Of a stretch of DNA of 64,000 bases, positions 18,146-26,691 are shown piece by piece. This DNA is from Alkalimarinus alittae (lineage in GTDB: Bacteria > Pseudomonadota > Gammaproteobacteria > Pseudomonadales > Oleiphilaceae). The notes beneath the pieces are model-generated. The model was not told the DNA's origin, did not search any database, and saw only the letters and a program-made list of their open reading frames with translations. The translations under genes and the position numbers were made by a program. Location: contig NZ_CP100390.1 in assembly GCF_026016465.1 (NCBI RefSeq), positions 744,001 to 808,000 on the forward strand, written 5' to 3'. Each line of letters opens with the position of its first letter. The stretch's first letter is position 1.

Positions 18146-19473
18146 AACGAGTCCCTCAAATACTATTAGTGGACGATGACGTCAGTCTGTTAAGGCTCTT
18201 ATCGATGCGCCTTGAAACCGAAAACTATCAAGTGGATTGTGTTGATAGCGGTGAATCGGCGCTGCAATGGATTGCCAAAAAGCGTGTAGATTTGGTGATA
18301 ACCGACCTGAGAATGGAAGGTATTGATGGCTTAGCGTTGTTTGGCAAAATTCAGCAACTACAGCCAGGGTTGCAGGTTATTATTATGACGGCTCATGGGT
18401 CTATTCCTGAGGCCGTGACGGCCACCCAGCAAGGGGTGTTTAGCTTTATTACCAAGCCGATTAATCGGGATGAGTTTCTATCATCCATTCGAGAGGCTTT
18501 GCAGCAAACGTCACAAATAAATGAAGATTGGCGCTCAGAGATCGTAACGAATAATGAGGCGATGGAGACGCTGCTAGGGCAAGCGCACCAAGTGGCTCAA
18601 AGTGACGTAAGTGTATTAATTACGGGCCCCAGTGGAACCGGTAAAGAACTATTAGCTCGAGCCATTCATAAGGCTAGCCCTCGACATAACAAGCCGTTTA
18701 TCGCCCTAAACTGCGGCGCATTGCCTGAGCACTTATTGGAATCTGAACTGTTTGGCCACGTAAAAGGCGCATTCACCGGTGCGATTAGCGAGCACACAGG
18801 TCTATTCTTGGCTGCAGATGGGGGTACGCTGTTTCTTGATGAGATAGGCGATATGCCAACCACTTTGCAGGTAAAGCTGCTCAGAGCACTGCAAGACAGA
18901 GAAGTACGCCCCGTCGGTAGTGTTCGTTCGATACCGGTTGATGTAAGAATACTCTCTGCAACCCACTTTAACCTCGAAGAGGCTATGGAGCATCAGCGGT
19001 TTAGAGAAGATCTTTACTATCGTCTGAAAGTAGTCAAACTGAAAATCCCCTCACTGGCAGAACGTGCAGAAGATATACCTGCCTTAGTACGCTATCTGCT
19101 CGACCGTAAAAAGAACGTAAAAATTAAAGGTTACTCACCAGAGTCGATGCAAATGCTGATTGCAGCCCCTTGGCCGGGTAATATTCGACAGCTCATTAAT
19201 GTCGTTGAGCAAACACTCGCCTTGGCGACAACGCCGATTATACCCGTCTCGTTAGTGGCTCAAGCGCTAGAACATCAATCCGACTATTTGCCATCGTTTA
19301 GTGATGCACGAGCTGAGTTTGAACGAAATTATTTGAATAAACTCATGACTATGACAGAAGGCCACGTTGCAAATGCCGCCAAAATTGCACAGCGTAACCG
19401 TACTGATTTTTATAAACTGCTCGCAAAATATGGCATAGAAGCGACTCAGTTTAAACCGAATCATAAAGGGTAA
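18142..19473 (+). CDS. glrR: Sigma-54-dependent response regulator GlrR (QseF)
   Basis: A 443-residue NtrC-type activator. The receiver domain (1-120) has acidic DDD near residue 11, Asp55 in ITDLRMEG and Lys in TKPI. The AAA+ domain (about 135-370) has Walker A GPSGTGKE, the sigma-54 contact loop GAFTGA, Walker B LFLDEIGD and the arginine finger region FREDLYYRL. A Fis-type HTH closes the protein (NAAKIAQRNRTDFYKLLAKY). It needs RpoN-RNA polymerase. The ATG overlaps qseG by four bases, so all three genes form one operon. Confidence 0.9.
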   Translation: MKRVPQILLVDDDVSLLRLLSMRLETENYQVDCVDSGESALQWIAKKRVDLVITDLRMEGIDGLALFGKIQQLQPGLQVIIMTAHGSIPEAVTATQQGVFSFITKPINRDEFLSSIREALQQTSQINEDWRSEIVTNNEAMETLLGQAHQVAQSDVSVLITGPSGTGKELLARAIHKASPRHNKPFIALNCGALPEHLLESELFGHVKGAFTGAISEHTGLFLAADGGTLFLDEIGDMPTTLQVKLLRALQDREVRPVGSVRSIPVDVRILSATHFNLEEAMEHQRFREDLYYRLKVVKLKIPSLAERAEDIPALVRYLLDRKKNVKIKGYSPESMQMLIAAPWPGNIRQLINVVEQTLALATTPIIPVSLVAQALEHQSDYLPSFSDARAEFERNYLNKLMTMTEGHVANAAKIAQRNRTDFYKLLAKYGIEATQFKPNHKG

Positions 19474-19500
19474 AATAGAACACCGCAGAATAGACTGGAC

Positions 19501-19529
19501 AAAAAAAGGGCCCTCAATCGAGAGCCCTT
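19501..19529 (-). terminator. Rho-independent terminator for the AsmA-like gene (minus strand)
   Basis: Stem AAGGGCCCTC (19506-19515) with GAGAGCCCTT (19520-19529), one mismatch, and a four-base loop. On the minus strand it is followed by seven T. It lies between the convergent glrR and AsmA-like genes. Confidence 0.75.
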
Positions 19530-19547
19530 GGTGTTGCCTTGTGCGGG

Positions 19548-20315
19548 TTAACTACCAAATTTATTCAGTAAGCCCTTTAACTTCTCGCCGTCTTTACTGT
19601 CCAGTTTTTCTAATAGCTTCTCTTTAGCTTGACCCATGAGCTTATCTTTTTGCTTGGCTTTAGCCTGCTTAACAATACGATCTAAAATTTGTTGACCCAT
19701 CGCTTGCCCTAATTGCTCAGGTGGTAAACCTTCGCTGCCGCCGATATTAGCAATACTGAAGGTGGGCAGGGTTTCATCGTATCTTTTTTGTCCTAGTGCC
19801 GTTAGGTCTAATGCAAGCTGTGTATCTTTAACCACTAGCTTTTTAACGACGATGCGAATATCAGATGTGCTTGAAGACTCATCAGCAGACGCTTTAGATT
19901 CAGATTTTGTATGAGTGCTCTGGGCTTTTATCTGGTCAAGTAATACGTTCAAATTACCTTTGCCTTGAGCGTCCAGCTCGTAAAGTGTTGTTACGGAGTC
20001 AATTAAGATCTCTTCAATAACGATCGGCATTTCAGTAATATTTTCAGTGCCAATATCGAGTCTAACCGTATCAAACCCAATCGCCGTCGCAGAGCTGAAA
20101 CCTTTAGGGTTGGCGATAGAAAACCCCGTGATTTCGCCCAGACCATCTAGCAGCTTAATATTAACACCACCCACCTTAACGGTTGTTTGTAACGCACTAG
20201 AGCCATGTTTTTCAACTTGCTCTTTAACGATCGAGTTAAGGGAACCTAAGTAGTAATAGGCTGCGCCGCCTAGCGCGACGATTACTAATAGAAATATGGC
20301 GAGTAGTTTTTTCAT
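19548..20315 (-). CDS. AsmA-like inner-membrane-anchored protein
   Basis: A protein of 255 residues with one N-terminal membrane span (LLAIFLLVIVALGGAAYYYL) and the rest probably periplasmic. The segment TTVKVGGVNIKLLDGLGEIT followed by FSIANPKGF resembles the N-terminal repeat of AsmA/DUF748 proteins, which shape lipid transport or envelope assembly. The C-terminal 60 residues are rich in Lys and helical. It is much shorter than AsmA (over 600 residues), so it is a minimal relative. It is monocistronic with its own terminator. Confidence 0.6.
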   Translation of the reverse strand: MKKLLAIFLLVIVALGGAAYYYLGSLNSIVKEQVEKHGSSALQTTVKVGGVNIKLLDGLGEITGFSIANPKGFSSATAIGFDTVRLDIGTENITEMPIVIEEILIDSVTTLYELDAQGKGNLNVLLDQIKAQSTHTKSESKASADESSSTSDIRIVVKKLVVKDTQLALDLTALGQKRYDETLPTFSIANIGGSEGLPPEQLGQAMGQQILDRIVKQAKAKQKDKLMGQAKEKLLEKLDSKDGEKLKGLLNKFGS

Positions 20316-20388
20316 GATGAGTCCTTGAAAGTTTAAAAAGATGACATGTTATAAATTAATTAACGTTTAAAGTCACGTGTCGCCATTT

Positions 20389-20471
20389 CCTTGATTCCGT
20401 TTCACTCCATCACGGCTACAAGGTCGAATCGCATGTAGCCGTGATGAAGGGAGGCACGACCGGAATCAAGG
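20389..20471. repeat. Dispersed palindromic repeat (copy 1)
   Basis: Nested inverted repeats: CCTTGATTCCG (20389-20399) with CGGAATCAAGG (20461-20471), and ATCACGGCTACA (20409-20420) with TGTAGCCGTGAT (20434-20445). Together they can form one long cruciform. The right half recurs at 28013-28051. The phrase TGTAGCC(N)TGATGAA(N)GGAGG-(N)-AATC resembles an extragenic repeat common in gammaproteobacteria. It may also serve as a terminator for the gene ending at 20477. Confidence 0.65.
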
Positions 20472-20476
20472 GAAGG

Positions 20477-21466
20477 TTATAGCTGATTAGCCAACCCTAA
20501 TGACTCAGGGTAGGGCGCTAGATACCGTTGGTTTTGAATATATTCTGATCCGTATTGATCGAGATAATGCTTCAATAAGGTTAACGGCGTAATCAAAGGC
20601 AGCACCCCTTGGTTATATTTAAGGATCACATCTGCAATGCTTTGTCTGGCCTGAGAAGGAATCGACTTTCGTAAGTAACCTAATATATGAAGTAACGTAT
20701 TCGTATGATTCTTCGTGCTCGCAGGCTCAGACAAGGCCGTCATAAATAACGCAAAATACTGGTCAACCAACAGCTGAATCTGTTCTTTCTTAGCCGTGCC
20801 TAGTAGTCGCCCTAATTGTTTATAAGCACTTTGGTTATGTGCCATTAGCATGTACTTATATCGGCTATGAAAGGTGATGAGCTTACCCACACTAGGCGCG
20901 GCTAATATTTCAGTACGAAAATCATGATAGGCATACACTCTTAACACAAAGTTTTCATATAGCTTGGCATCGTGCAGACGGCCTTCTTCTTCAATGGGCA
21001 TTAATGGGTAGCGTTTTTGTAGCGCTTCGGCAAAAAGCCCTTTTACTCTTGTTTCATGAGGATGACCATTTTCTTGGTAAACCTTTATTCTCTCTAAGCC
21101 ACAACTTGGTGACTTTTTCATTAAAATATAGCCATCTAGCGCTTCAAACTGCGACAACTTATCTTTAAAACCGCGGGTCAGTTGGTCTGTTAAATCGACG
21201 GTGTCATCATTGCTAAATGACAACTTAGGGCGTTCGGGGTTACCTGTAAGTCTCATAGCGGGTCTGGGTGTACTAAACCCTGCGGCCACTTCAGGGCAAA
21301 AGGTTTTATAATTGAAATGCTGGCTCAACACATTAAGACATAATCGTGACTGAGTATGCCCGCCGTTAAAACGCACCTCTTGACCTGCAAGACAGGCACT
21401 AAGCCCAATATTAATGTTTCCATTAGACGATGGTTGGTCTGTTGCAATAATAGATTGAGTGTTCAT
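20477..21466 (-). CDS. DUF523 and DUF1722 (YbgA-like) protein
   Basis: A cytoplasmic protein of 329 residues. The N-terminal DUF523 (about 18-165) has GLSACLAGQEVRFNGGH, FCPEVAAGF and MKKSPSCGL, with conserved cysteines that could bind a metal. The C-terminal DUF1722 (about 205-320) has FHSRYKYMLMAHNQSAYKQL. This fusion is often encoded beside photolyase and LitR/MerR genes and is photo-induced in some bacteria. It lies three bases from the FAD oxidoreductase gene and probably shares its promoter region with the three LitR-type sites. The biochemical role is unknown. Confidence 0.85.
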   Translation of the reverse strand: MNTQSIIATDQPSSNGNINIGLSACLAGQEVRFNGGHTQSRLCLNVLSQHFNYKTFCPEVAAGFSTPRPAMRLTGNPERPKLSFSNDDTVDLTDQLTRGFKDKLSQFEALDGYILMKKSPSCGLERIKVYQENGHPHETRVKGLFAEALQKRYPLMPIEEEGRLHDAKLYENFVLRVYAYHDFRTEILAAPSVGKLITFHSRYKYMLMAHNQSAYKQLGRLLGTAKKEQIQLLVDQYFALFMTALSEPASTKNHTNTLLHILGYLRKSIPSQARQSIADVILKYNQGVLPLITPLTLLKHYLDQYGSEYIQNQRYLAPYPESLGLANQL

Positions 21467-21469
21467 TTG

Positions 21470-22561
21470 TTATACCTCTTGCGTGAGCTGTGAAGTAATG
21501 TGGTTACATAAATGTTGACTGCTGCTCAGTGCTCCGGCCACACCACCACCCGCTAACCAATCGGCACAACAACCAAGTTTTAGGGTGTTGTTCCATATAA
21601 AAGGCTGGTTTTCAGGTTTGTGGCCCTCAAAGCTGCGCTTGATGGCTTTATGGTCATGATTCGCTAGCCGCCAATAATGGCTAGTAATCACCTTAGCTTG
21701 GCTTGTATTAAAATGCTGGCAAAACAGTCTTGCCATGTCCTCCGCTACGCTTTGCGCATCTTTATGTTGCTGTTGTTGAGCCCACGAGTGAGTACTGTGG
21801 AGTATCCATACCTCAGGTGTTTGATGGTCCATTGAGTTAGAGTGATTAAATTTACTATTGGCTCTAATCGCTTTTGAAAATACCGGATGCTCGCCGCAAT
21901 AGAGATCTAATAATTGCGTTTGCGGTTGGTCGAATGTAACGGCACAAATATATTGAGGTAGGCTTGCTTCAGCCGCACTGAGTACAGGGTTGTTAATCAG
22001 GTCATGCTGCCCTGGTTGATGGCCTTTGCTCATTAAATCGTGAAGCGCAACTAAGTTATATGTTTGCTCAGCCGGTGCGGTCACAATAACAGCCTTAGCC
22101 TCAACGATGAGCTGGCCTTGTTGGTCGAGTAGCTGCCAATAATTGTTAACACGGCTTAATTTATGCACATGACGCTGGGTTAAACAGTCTACGCCTGCCG
22201 CAAGGTGTCGGTGAAAGGCATTCATCGAAGGAGTACCACAGAGCTCGATTTTTTTAACCGGCAGAGACTGTGACTCAAACTCACCAGTTGTGAATAGCCA
22301 TTCAGTTAAATAGCCTGATCTTAGCCATTGGTTCATGTTAGCGATAAGAATAGGGTGCTCATCAAAGGGGATTGAAAAATGGGGTGCCCCTATATCAACA
22401 CTAATGTAATCAAGCACACGTCTTCGACTACAGCGACCACCTAAACCACGGCTTTTTTCAACAATACAGCAGTCTAAACCGGCTGCACTTAGTTGATTTG
22501 CAGCTAATGCGCCCGCTGTTCCCGCGCCGATGATAGCGACGCCTCTTAGTGTTTTATTCAT
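21470..22561 (-). CDS. FAD-dependent oxidoreductase, renalase/amine-oxidase type
   Basis: A protein of 363 residues with an N-terminal dinucleotide-binding fold (VAIIGAGTAGALAANQLSAAG, then the acidic VEKSRGLGGRCSRRR). The C-terminal FAD loop reads LKLGCCADWLAGGGVAGALSS. This pattern matches the NAD(P)/FAD-dependent oxidoreductases of the renalase family that accompany photolyase/LitR loci. The substrate is unknown. The ATG at 22561 has an AGGGTG site. It is divergent from the MerR/LitR-like gene, with the operator array between them. Confidence 0.8.
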   Translation of the reverse strand: MNKTLRGVAIIGAGTAGALAANQLSAAGLDCCIVEKSRGLGGRCSRRRVLDYISVDIGAPHFSIPFDEHPILIANMNQWLRSGYLTEWLFTTGEFESQSLPVKKIELCGTPSMNAFHRHLAAGVDCLTQRHVHKLSRVNNYWQLLDQQGQLIVEAKAVIVTAPAEQTYNLVALHDLMSKGHQPGQHDLINNPVLSAAEASLPQYICAVTFDQPQTQLLDLYCGEHPVFSKAIRANSKFNHSNSMDHQTPEVWILHSTHSWAQQQQHKDAQSVAEDMARLFCQHFNTSQAKVITSHYWRLANHDHKAIKRSFEGHKPENQPFIWNNTLKLGCCADWLAGGGVAGALSSSQHLCNHITSQLTQEV

Positions 22562-22579
22562 AATGCACCCTTAAATACC

Positions 22580-22667
22580 TATACATCTTTAATATTTGTA
22601 TAGCTTTATCTTATACAATAAAATTATTTGTACAACTATTATCTTGTACAAAATTTAAATCTGTATA
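22580..22667. promoter_or_regulatory. Three phased TRTACA-N11-TGTAYA operators
   Basis: The 149 bp divergent region contains three inverted repeats of identical layout: TATACA-N11-TGTATA (22580-22602), TATACA-N11-TGTACA (22612-22634) and TGTACA-N11-TGTATA (22645-22667). Their centres are 32-33 bp apart, about three helical turns. They resemble the operator reported for class II LitR (PplR) regulators, recalled as TRTACA-N12-TGTAYA. A -10-like TATAAT (22664-22669) overlaps the third site, which fits repression of the regulator gene by its own product. Confidence 0.8.
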
Positions 22668-22710
22668 ATAATTGGATTGAGTAAAACGACATGAATAAGA
22701 GTGCATAGGT

Positions 22711-23583
22711 ATGTCTCAACCAGATTATCAAGCAGCGTCAATTCGGTTTCCTATTCGAGAGCTAAGCGCTCGAACTAAGGTTAATACGGTGACGATACGG
22801 GCTTGGGAGCGACGATATGGGCTTTTAAACCCAGAACGAACCAACAAAGGGCATCGCCTGTACTCGGATGCCGATGTGGCGACAATTGAAAAAATATTAG
22901 CATTGGTCGCGCGAGGTGTACCGTTAGGCAAAGTAAAAACGTTGCTGACAGAAGAGCAGACCGATGAACAGTACGATACCGCTGATACATGGGCAGAGCC
23001 GATTGCTAAGCTAGTTGCAGCTATCCAGTCTTTTTCATCCAGCCGAATAGAACACCTTATAGACGAATATTTTCTGAACTACCCACCCAGCATTTGTCGT
23101 GAGCAATTGATTGAGCCAACCCTCGAGTTATTGGCGCATGGCGACGATAAGAAAGCCACTTACCTGTTTGCAGAGAGTGAGTTAGTGCGTTACGCCGTAT
23201 TGCGGCTCAACACAAAAGTAACCCAGCATAAACATCCGCTATTAATGCTATTTTGCGGAGACCATACACCGCTTTGGCGTTTAGCCTTAATGGCGATGGA
23301 ACTGGCAGATGCGGGCTTCAAGGTACAGCTGATTACACGCCCATTTAGTGTTGATGCATGTGTTGAAATAACAGAAAAGAGTCAACGTTCAGTGAGTATC
23401 TACTATCAAGATGGCCTATGGCGTAAAAATGAAGCCGAGACCGTGGCTCAACTATTGCTTTCAAATAATAACCTCATGTTAGTAGGAACTGCAGCCATAT
23501 TGGCAGGTCTAGAAGATAAGCAAAAGGTGTTTAATGACCTTGGCCAGTGTGCGCGTGTGTTGTTAGAAAAACCGCAGGTTTAG
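22711..23583 (+). CDS. MerR-family regulator, class II LitR/PplR-like
   Basis: A transcription factor of 290 residues. The MerR HTH (about 10-78) has FPIRELSARTKVNTVTIRAW, RRYGLLNPERTNKGHRLY and the wing YSDADVATIEKIL. The middle (about 90-175) looks like a B12-binding cap domain, and the end (about 175-285) like a Rossmann B12 fold. However, the W-x9-EH and D-x-H-x-x-G signatures of cobalamin-binding CarH/LitR are not intact: the region reads FAESELVRY and CGDHTPLW. Class II LitR proteins do not bind adenosylcobalamin and are instead relieved by a short LOV protein. None is encoded in this window. The adjacent operators suggest control of both divergent transcripts. Confidence 0.82.
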   Translation: MSQPDYQAASIRFPIRELSARTKVNTVTIRAWERRYGLLNPERTNKGHRLYSDADVATIEKILALVARGVPLGKVKTLLTEEQTDEQYDTADTWAEPIAKLVAAIQSFSSSRIEHLIDEYFLNYPPSICREQLIEPTLELLAHGDDKKATYLFAESELVRYAVLRLNTKVTQHKHPLLMLFCGDHTPLWRLALMAMELADAGFKVQLITRPFSVDACVEITEKSQRSVSIYYQDGLWRKNEAETVAQLLLSNNNLMLVGTAAILAGLEDKQKVFNDLGQCARVLLEKPQV

Positions 23584-23609
23584 GTAGACGATAAAGGTAA
23601 AGGTGATAT

Positions 23610-24515
23610 ATGAGAATTTTGATAACAGGCGGAACAGGCTTCATTGGTCATCGATTTATACAAGCGTATCCAGACCATGAGTACACCGTACTGACTCGTT
23701 CACCTGAAAAAGCCAAAGCCAAATTGCCAAGTAGAGTTGTATTGATAGACTGTTTATCGAAGTTAGATAACCTAGACCTATTCGATAGCGTGATCAACTT
23801 AGCGGGCGAGCCCATCATCGACAAACGTTGGACAGACCAGCAAAAGAAGGCTATTTGTGATAGCCGGTGGGATGTGACACAGCAACTTGTTGATCTATTT
23901 CGTGTCAGTAAAAAACCACCGTCAGTCTTTATCAGTGGTTCGGCGATAGGTATATATGGTGACCAAGGCGACCTCGTCGTGACAGAGCGTGATACCTCCG
24001 CACCACTCGATTTTGCCGCAACCCTTTGTCAACGCTGGGAGTCGATAGCCAAACAGGCGGAGCCTTACACTAGAGTTGTTAATATTCGCACAGGTATTGT
24101 GCTTGATCCCAAAGCGGGCGCGCTTGCAAAAATGCTGACGCCGTTCAAATTATGCTTAGGAGGACGGCTCGGGCATGGCCGCCAATATATGTCGTGGATT
24201 CATATTCAAGACATGGTGGCCGCGATCGCGTTTTTGATAAATAGCAAAGACAGCGCAGGCGCATTTAACATGGTCGCCCCCACACCGGTCACTAATCAGC
24301 AGTTTACCGACGAACTCGCCACTGCACTTAATCGCATTGCGTTTATACCCGTACCCAGTGCTATGCTAAAACTACTGCTAGGTGAATCGTCTGTATTGCT
24401 GCTCGCAAGCCAACGAGTCGAGCCCGTGAGTTTGCTCGATGCGTCTTTTGAATACCGTTTTCCAGATTTAACGTCAGCATTAACAGACTTACTAAAACAC
24501 AAACCTAACGCCTAA
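23610..24515 (+). CDS. TIGR01777-family NAD(P)-dependent epimerase (YfcH-like)
   Basis: A short-chain-dehydrogenase-like protein of 301 residues. The N-terminal GGTGFIGHRF binds NAD(P). Family signatures are VINLAGEPIIDKRWTDQQK, ISGSAIGIYGDQGD and the tail of DUF1731 type (about 250-298: VPVPSAMLKLLLGE). The reaction is unknown; relatives are called sugar epimerases only by homology. It begins 27 bp after the LitR-like gene and is probably in its operon. TIGR01777 proteins are commonly linked to light-induced loci. Confidence 0.88.
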   Translation: MRILITGGTGFIGHRFIQAYPDHEYTVLTRSPEKAKAKLPSRVVLIDCLSKLDNLDLFDSVINLAGEPIIDKRWTDQQKKAICDSRWDVTQQLVDLFRVSKKPPSVFISGSAIGIYGDQGDLVVTERDTSAPLDFAATLCQRWESIAKQAEPYTRVVNIRTGIVLDPKAGALAKMLTPFKLCLGGRLGHGRQYMSWIHIQDMVAAIAFLINSKDSAGAFNMVAPTPVTNQQFTDELATALNRIAFIPVPSAMLKLLLGESSVLLLASQRVEPVSLLDASFEYRFPDLTSALTDLLKHKPNA

Positions 24516-24574
24516 ACGAACATGTATGCGCGACAGACTAATCGGCGCTGTTCTAATCAATATCGAGAGAACAT

Positions 24575-24937
24575 ATGAAATACTTAATAGTGGTAGCACA
24601 CGGTAGTCGTCGACAAGCATCAAATGAAGAAGTCGAAGTGCTTGCTGATAAAGTAGCGAAAAAACTACCTACAGATTTTAGCGCCGTAAAAGTCGCATTT
24701 TTAGAACTGGCCTCACCCTCAATTGAAGAGGCCATCGACAACTGCTACGAAGAAGGCGCTTCAGAGGTCTTGATAGTACCGTATTTTTTATCAGCGGGTA
24801 CTCACGTTGCCACAGATGTCCCTAATGAAGTAGAAAAAACGATGGCTAAATGGCCCGATAAGAAAATTGAAATTGCACCGCACATAGGGTCATTAGATCC
24901 AATGGTTGATTTGATTATTTCGGTTTGTCCTTCTTAA
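24575..24937 (+). CDS. CbiX/SirB-like chelatase family protein
   Basis: A single-domain protein of 120 residues. VVAHGSRRQASNEE near the start carries the metal-binding/catalytic His of the CbiX family, and VPYFLSAGTHVATDVP carries the second. Length matches small archaeal-type CbiX (sirohydrochlorin cobaltochelatase). In proteobacteria such proteins next to TIGR01777 genes are poorly characterised, and a role in tetrapyrrole metabolism is only inferred. It follows the epimerase by about 60 bp. Confidence 0.8.
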   Translation: MKYLIVVAHGSRRQASNEEVEVLADKVAKKLPTDFSAVKVAFLELASPSIEEAIDNCYEEGASEVLIVPYFLSAGTHVATDVPNEVEKTMAKWPDKKIEIAPHIGSLDPMVDLIISVCPS

Positions 24938-25091
24938 AATATTAAAACAAAAGCAGAGATGTTGGTCTGATCAATACAACCTCCACGAGGTGTTTAATGT
25001 ATCTTTTGTAAATGTAACCGCCCGCAAAATACTCGTAATATAATGGTGTTGAACTAAAATTTATTCTACATACTGAAAATATGGGGAATTG

Positions 25092-26492
25092 ATGTCGGAT
25101 ATTAGTGGTTTAAGCCTACAACGCCTACTTGATCACGCATACATTGGCGTGGTTATCCATCGTTGGGATACTGAAATTGTTTATGCGAACTCAACCGCCG
25201 TTCGCTTGCTAAATATGAGCTACGACGCCGTTATTGGGCATGATGCGTGGGACCCGAAATGGTTTTTTGTGGATGAATGTGGCAAGCGACTATTGATTGA
25301 AGACTACCCGGTTAATCGCGTAAAACGATTGAGTGAGGGGATTCAAGATCAGATACTGGGTTTAAAAAAGGCGGATAGCGAGACTATAGTATGGTTTAAA
25401 GTCAACGCCTACCAAGAGGGGGCGCAGGGGGGCGAAAGCAGATTTATAGTCGTGACGTTTAATGATATTTCGGATTCTAAGAGCCTATTTTCTTATCAGG
25501 ATATCCTCGAAAATACCCAAGACGTTGTTATCGTGACAGAAGCCTCAGAGCTCGCCTACCCCTTGGGCCCAAAGATTGTTTATGTCAATGAGGCGTTTGA
25601 GCAATTGACGGGGTACTCTGCAGATGAAGCCATCGGTGAAACCCCTAGAATGCTGCAGGGCGAGCTTACCGACGCTGAGTCAAGAGCTAGAATAAGTCGT
25701 GCACTGACGCATCAAGAAAGTATCACAGAAACATTATTAAACTACGATAAATCCGGCCGACCTTATTGGGTCGAGATGAATATTATTCCGCTAACTAATA
25801 GGTTTGGTGAAATTACTCATTTTGCAGCCATAGAGCGAGATGTCTCTGAACGAAAGTATCTTATAGAGCAGCTGAAGAATAAGAATGATGACTTAAAGAT
25901 GCTCAAGCGTGACCTGATTAAAATAGTAGAGGAACGCTCACATGAACTGCAGATCGCTAAACAAAAGCTGGAACTCATCGCCTATATCGACCCCTTAACC
26001 AGCATTCCCAATCGACGAAACTTCTTTGAACAAAGTGAATTGCTTATTGGGGTCTGCAACCGTCAAAACCTATCATTCGCAATGGGTATCATTGATTTAG
26101 ATGATTTCAAAAAAATTAATGATACCTATGGTCACAATGTAGGTGACCAGATTCTGGTTGAGTATTCAAAGCACCTGAAAAGCCTGTTCAGAGCAGACGA
26201 TGTTTTTTGTCGCTATGGCGGGGAGGAGTTTGCATTTTCAATAAGCTTAAAAGATAAAAACGATGTCGAGGTTATAGGGCAGCGGCTAACCAGTCAGGGC
26301 GTGACGTTATCGGTAATAGTTAATGCAGACTCACAACCTCCTACAACGGTGAATTATACCGTTAGTGTCGGTATTGCTGTTGTGAACGACATAGAAAGCG
26401 TTGATAAAGATGACGTCTTAAAAGCAGCCGATACAGCATTATATCAAGCCAAAGAAAAGGGCAAAAACGGCTATGTCATATCGTATAGTTAG
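25092..26492 (+). CDS. PAS-PAS-GGDEF diguanylate cyclase (paralogue)
   Basis: A cytoplasmic protein of 466 residues. Two PAS domains (about 5-130 and 135-255: FEQLTGYSADEAIGETPR, then HFAAIERDVSERK) are joined by a coiled linker to a GGDEF domain (about 300-465) with intact GGEEF. It should synthesise cyclic di-GMP. The start is the ATG at 25092, preceded by GGGGAA. Similarity to the gene at 12270-13589 runs through the PAS domains, including the phrases PVNRV and LTGY-x4-IG(K/E)TPR, so the two arose by duplication. The insert SELAYPLGPK in the second PAS is a difference. Confidence 0.9.
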   Translation: MSDISGLSLQRLLDHAYIGVVIHRWDTEIVYANSTAVRLLNMSYDAVIGHDAWDPKWFFVDECGKRLLIEDYPVNRVKRLSEGIQDQILGLKKADSETIVWFKVNAYQEGAQGGESRFIVVTFNDISDSKSLFSYQDILENTQDVVIVTEASELAYPLGPKIVYVNEAFEQLTGYSADEAIGETPRMLQGELTDAESRARISRALTHQESITETLLNYDKSGRPYWVEMNIIPLTNRFGEITHFAAIERDVSERKYLIEQLKNKNDDLKMLKRDLIKIVEERSHELQIAKQKLELIAYIDPLTSIPNRRNFFEQSELLIGVCNRQNLSFAMGIIDLDDFKKINDTYGHNVGDQILVEYSKHLKSLFRADDVFCRYGGEEFAFSISLKDKNDVEVIGQRLTSQGVTLSVIVNADSQPPTTVNYTVSVGIAVVNDIESVDKDDVLKAADTALYQAKEKGKNGYVISYS

Positions 26493-26524
26493 ACGCAGCG
26501 CCCTGAATCAACCATAGAGAGTTC

Positions 26525-26638
26525 ATGCCGCCGATAATGAAACAGGTTTTGGTAACCAGACTTGTTGTAAAGGGCCGCGATGATTACTACACAAAACTCT
26601 ACTCTGACCCTGATTATGCTGAAAAAACACCGAGGTAA
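26525..26638 (+). CDS. Questionable 37-residue ORF
   Basis: An ATG with GAGAG upstream opens a frame of 37 codons (MPPIMKQVLVTRLVVKGRDD and on to PDYAEKTPR) whose end lies inside the left arm of a terminator hairpin. No family is recognised. It may be a remnant or chance. The nearby phrase ACTCTGACCCTGA recurs at about 28349. Confidence 0.2.
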   Translation: MPPIMKQVLVTRLVVKGRDDYYTKLYSDPDYAEKTPR

Positions 26639-26658
26639 CTTTGTACGCTCGGTGTTTT
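26624..26658. terminator. Bidirectional rho-independent terminator
   Basis: Perfect 11 bp stem AAAACACCGAG (26624-26634) with CTCGGTGTTTT (26648-26658). A and T runs at the ends allow termination from both sides: the minus-strand lipoprotein gene and the plus-strand GGDEF gene. Confidence 0.75.
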
Positions 26659-26691
26659 ACTATGAATCGTCAATTCCGGTGAATAGCTAGG

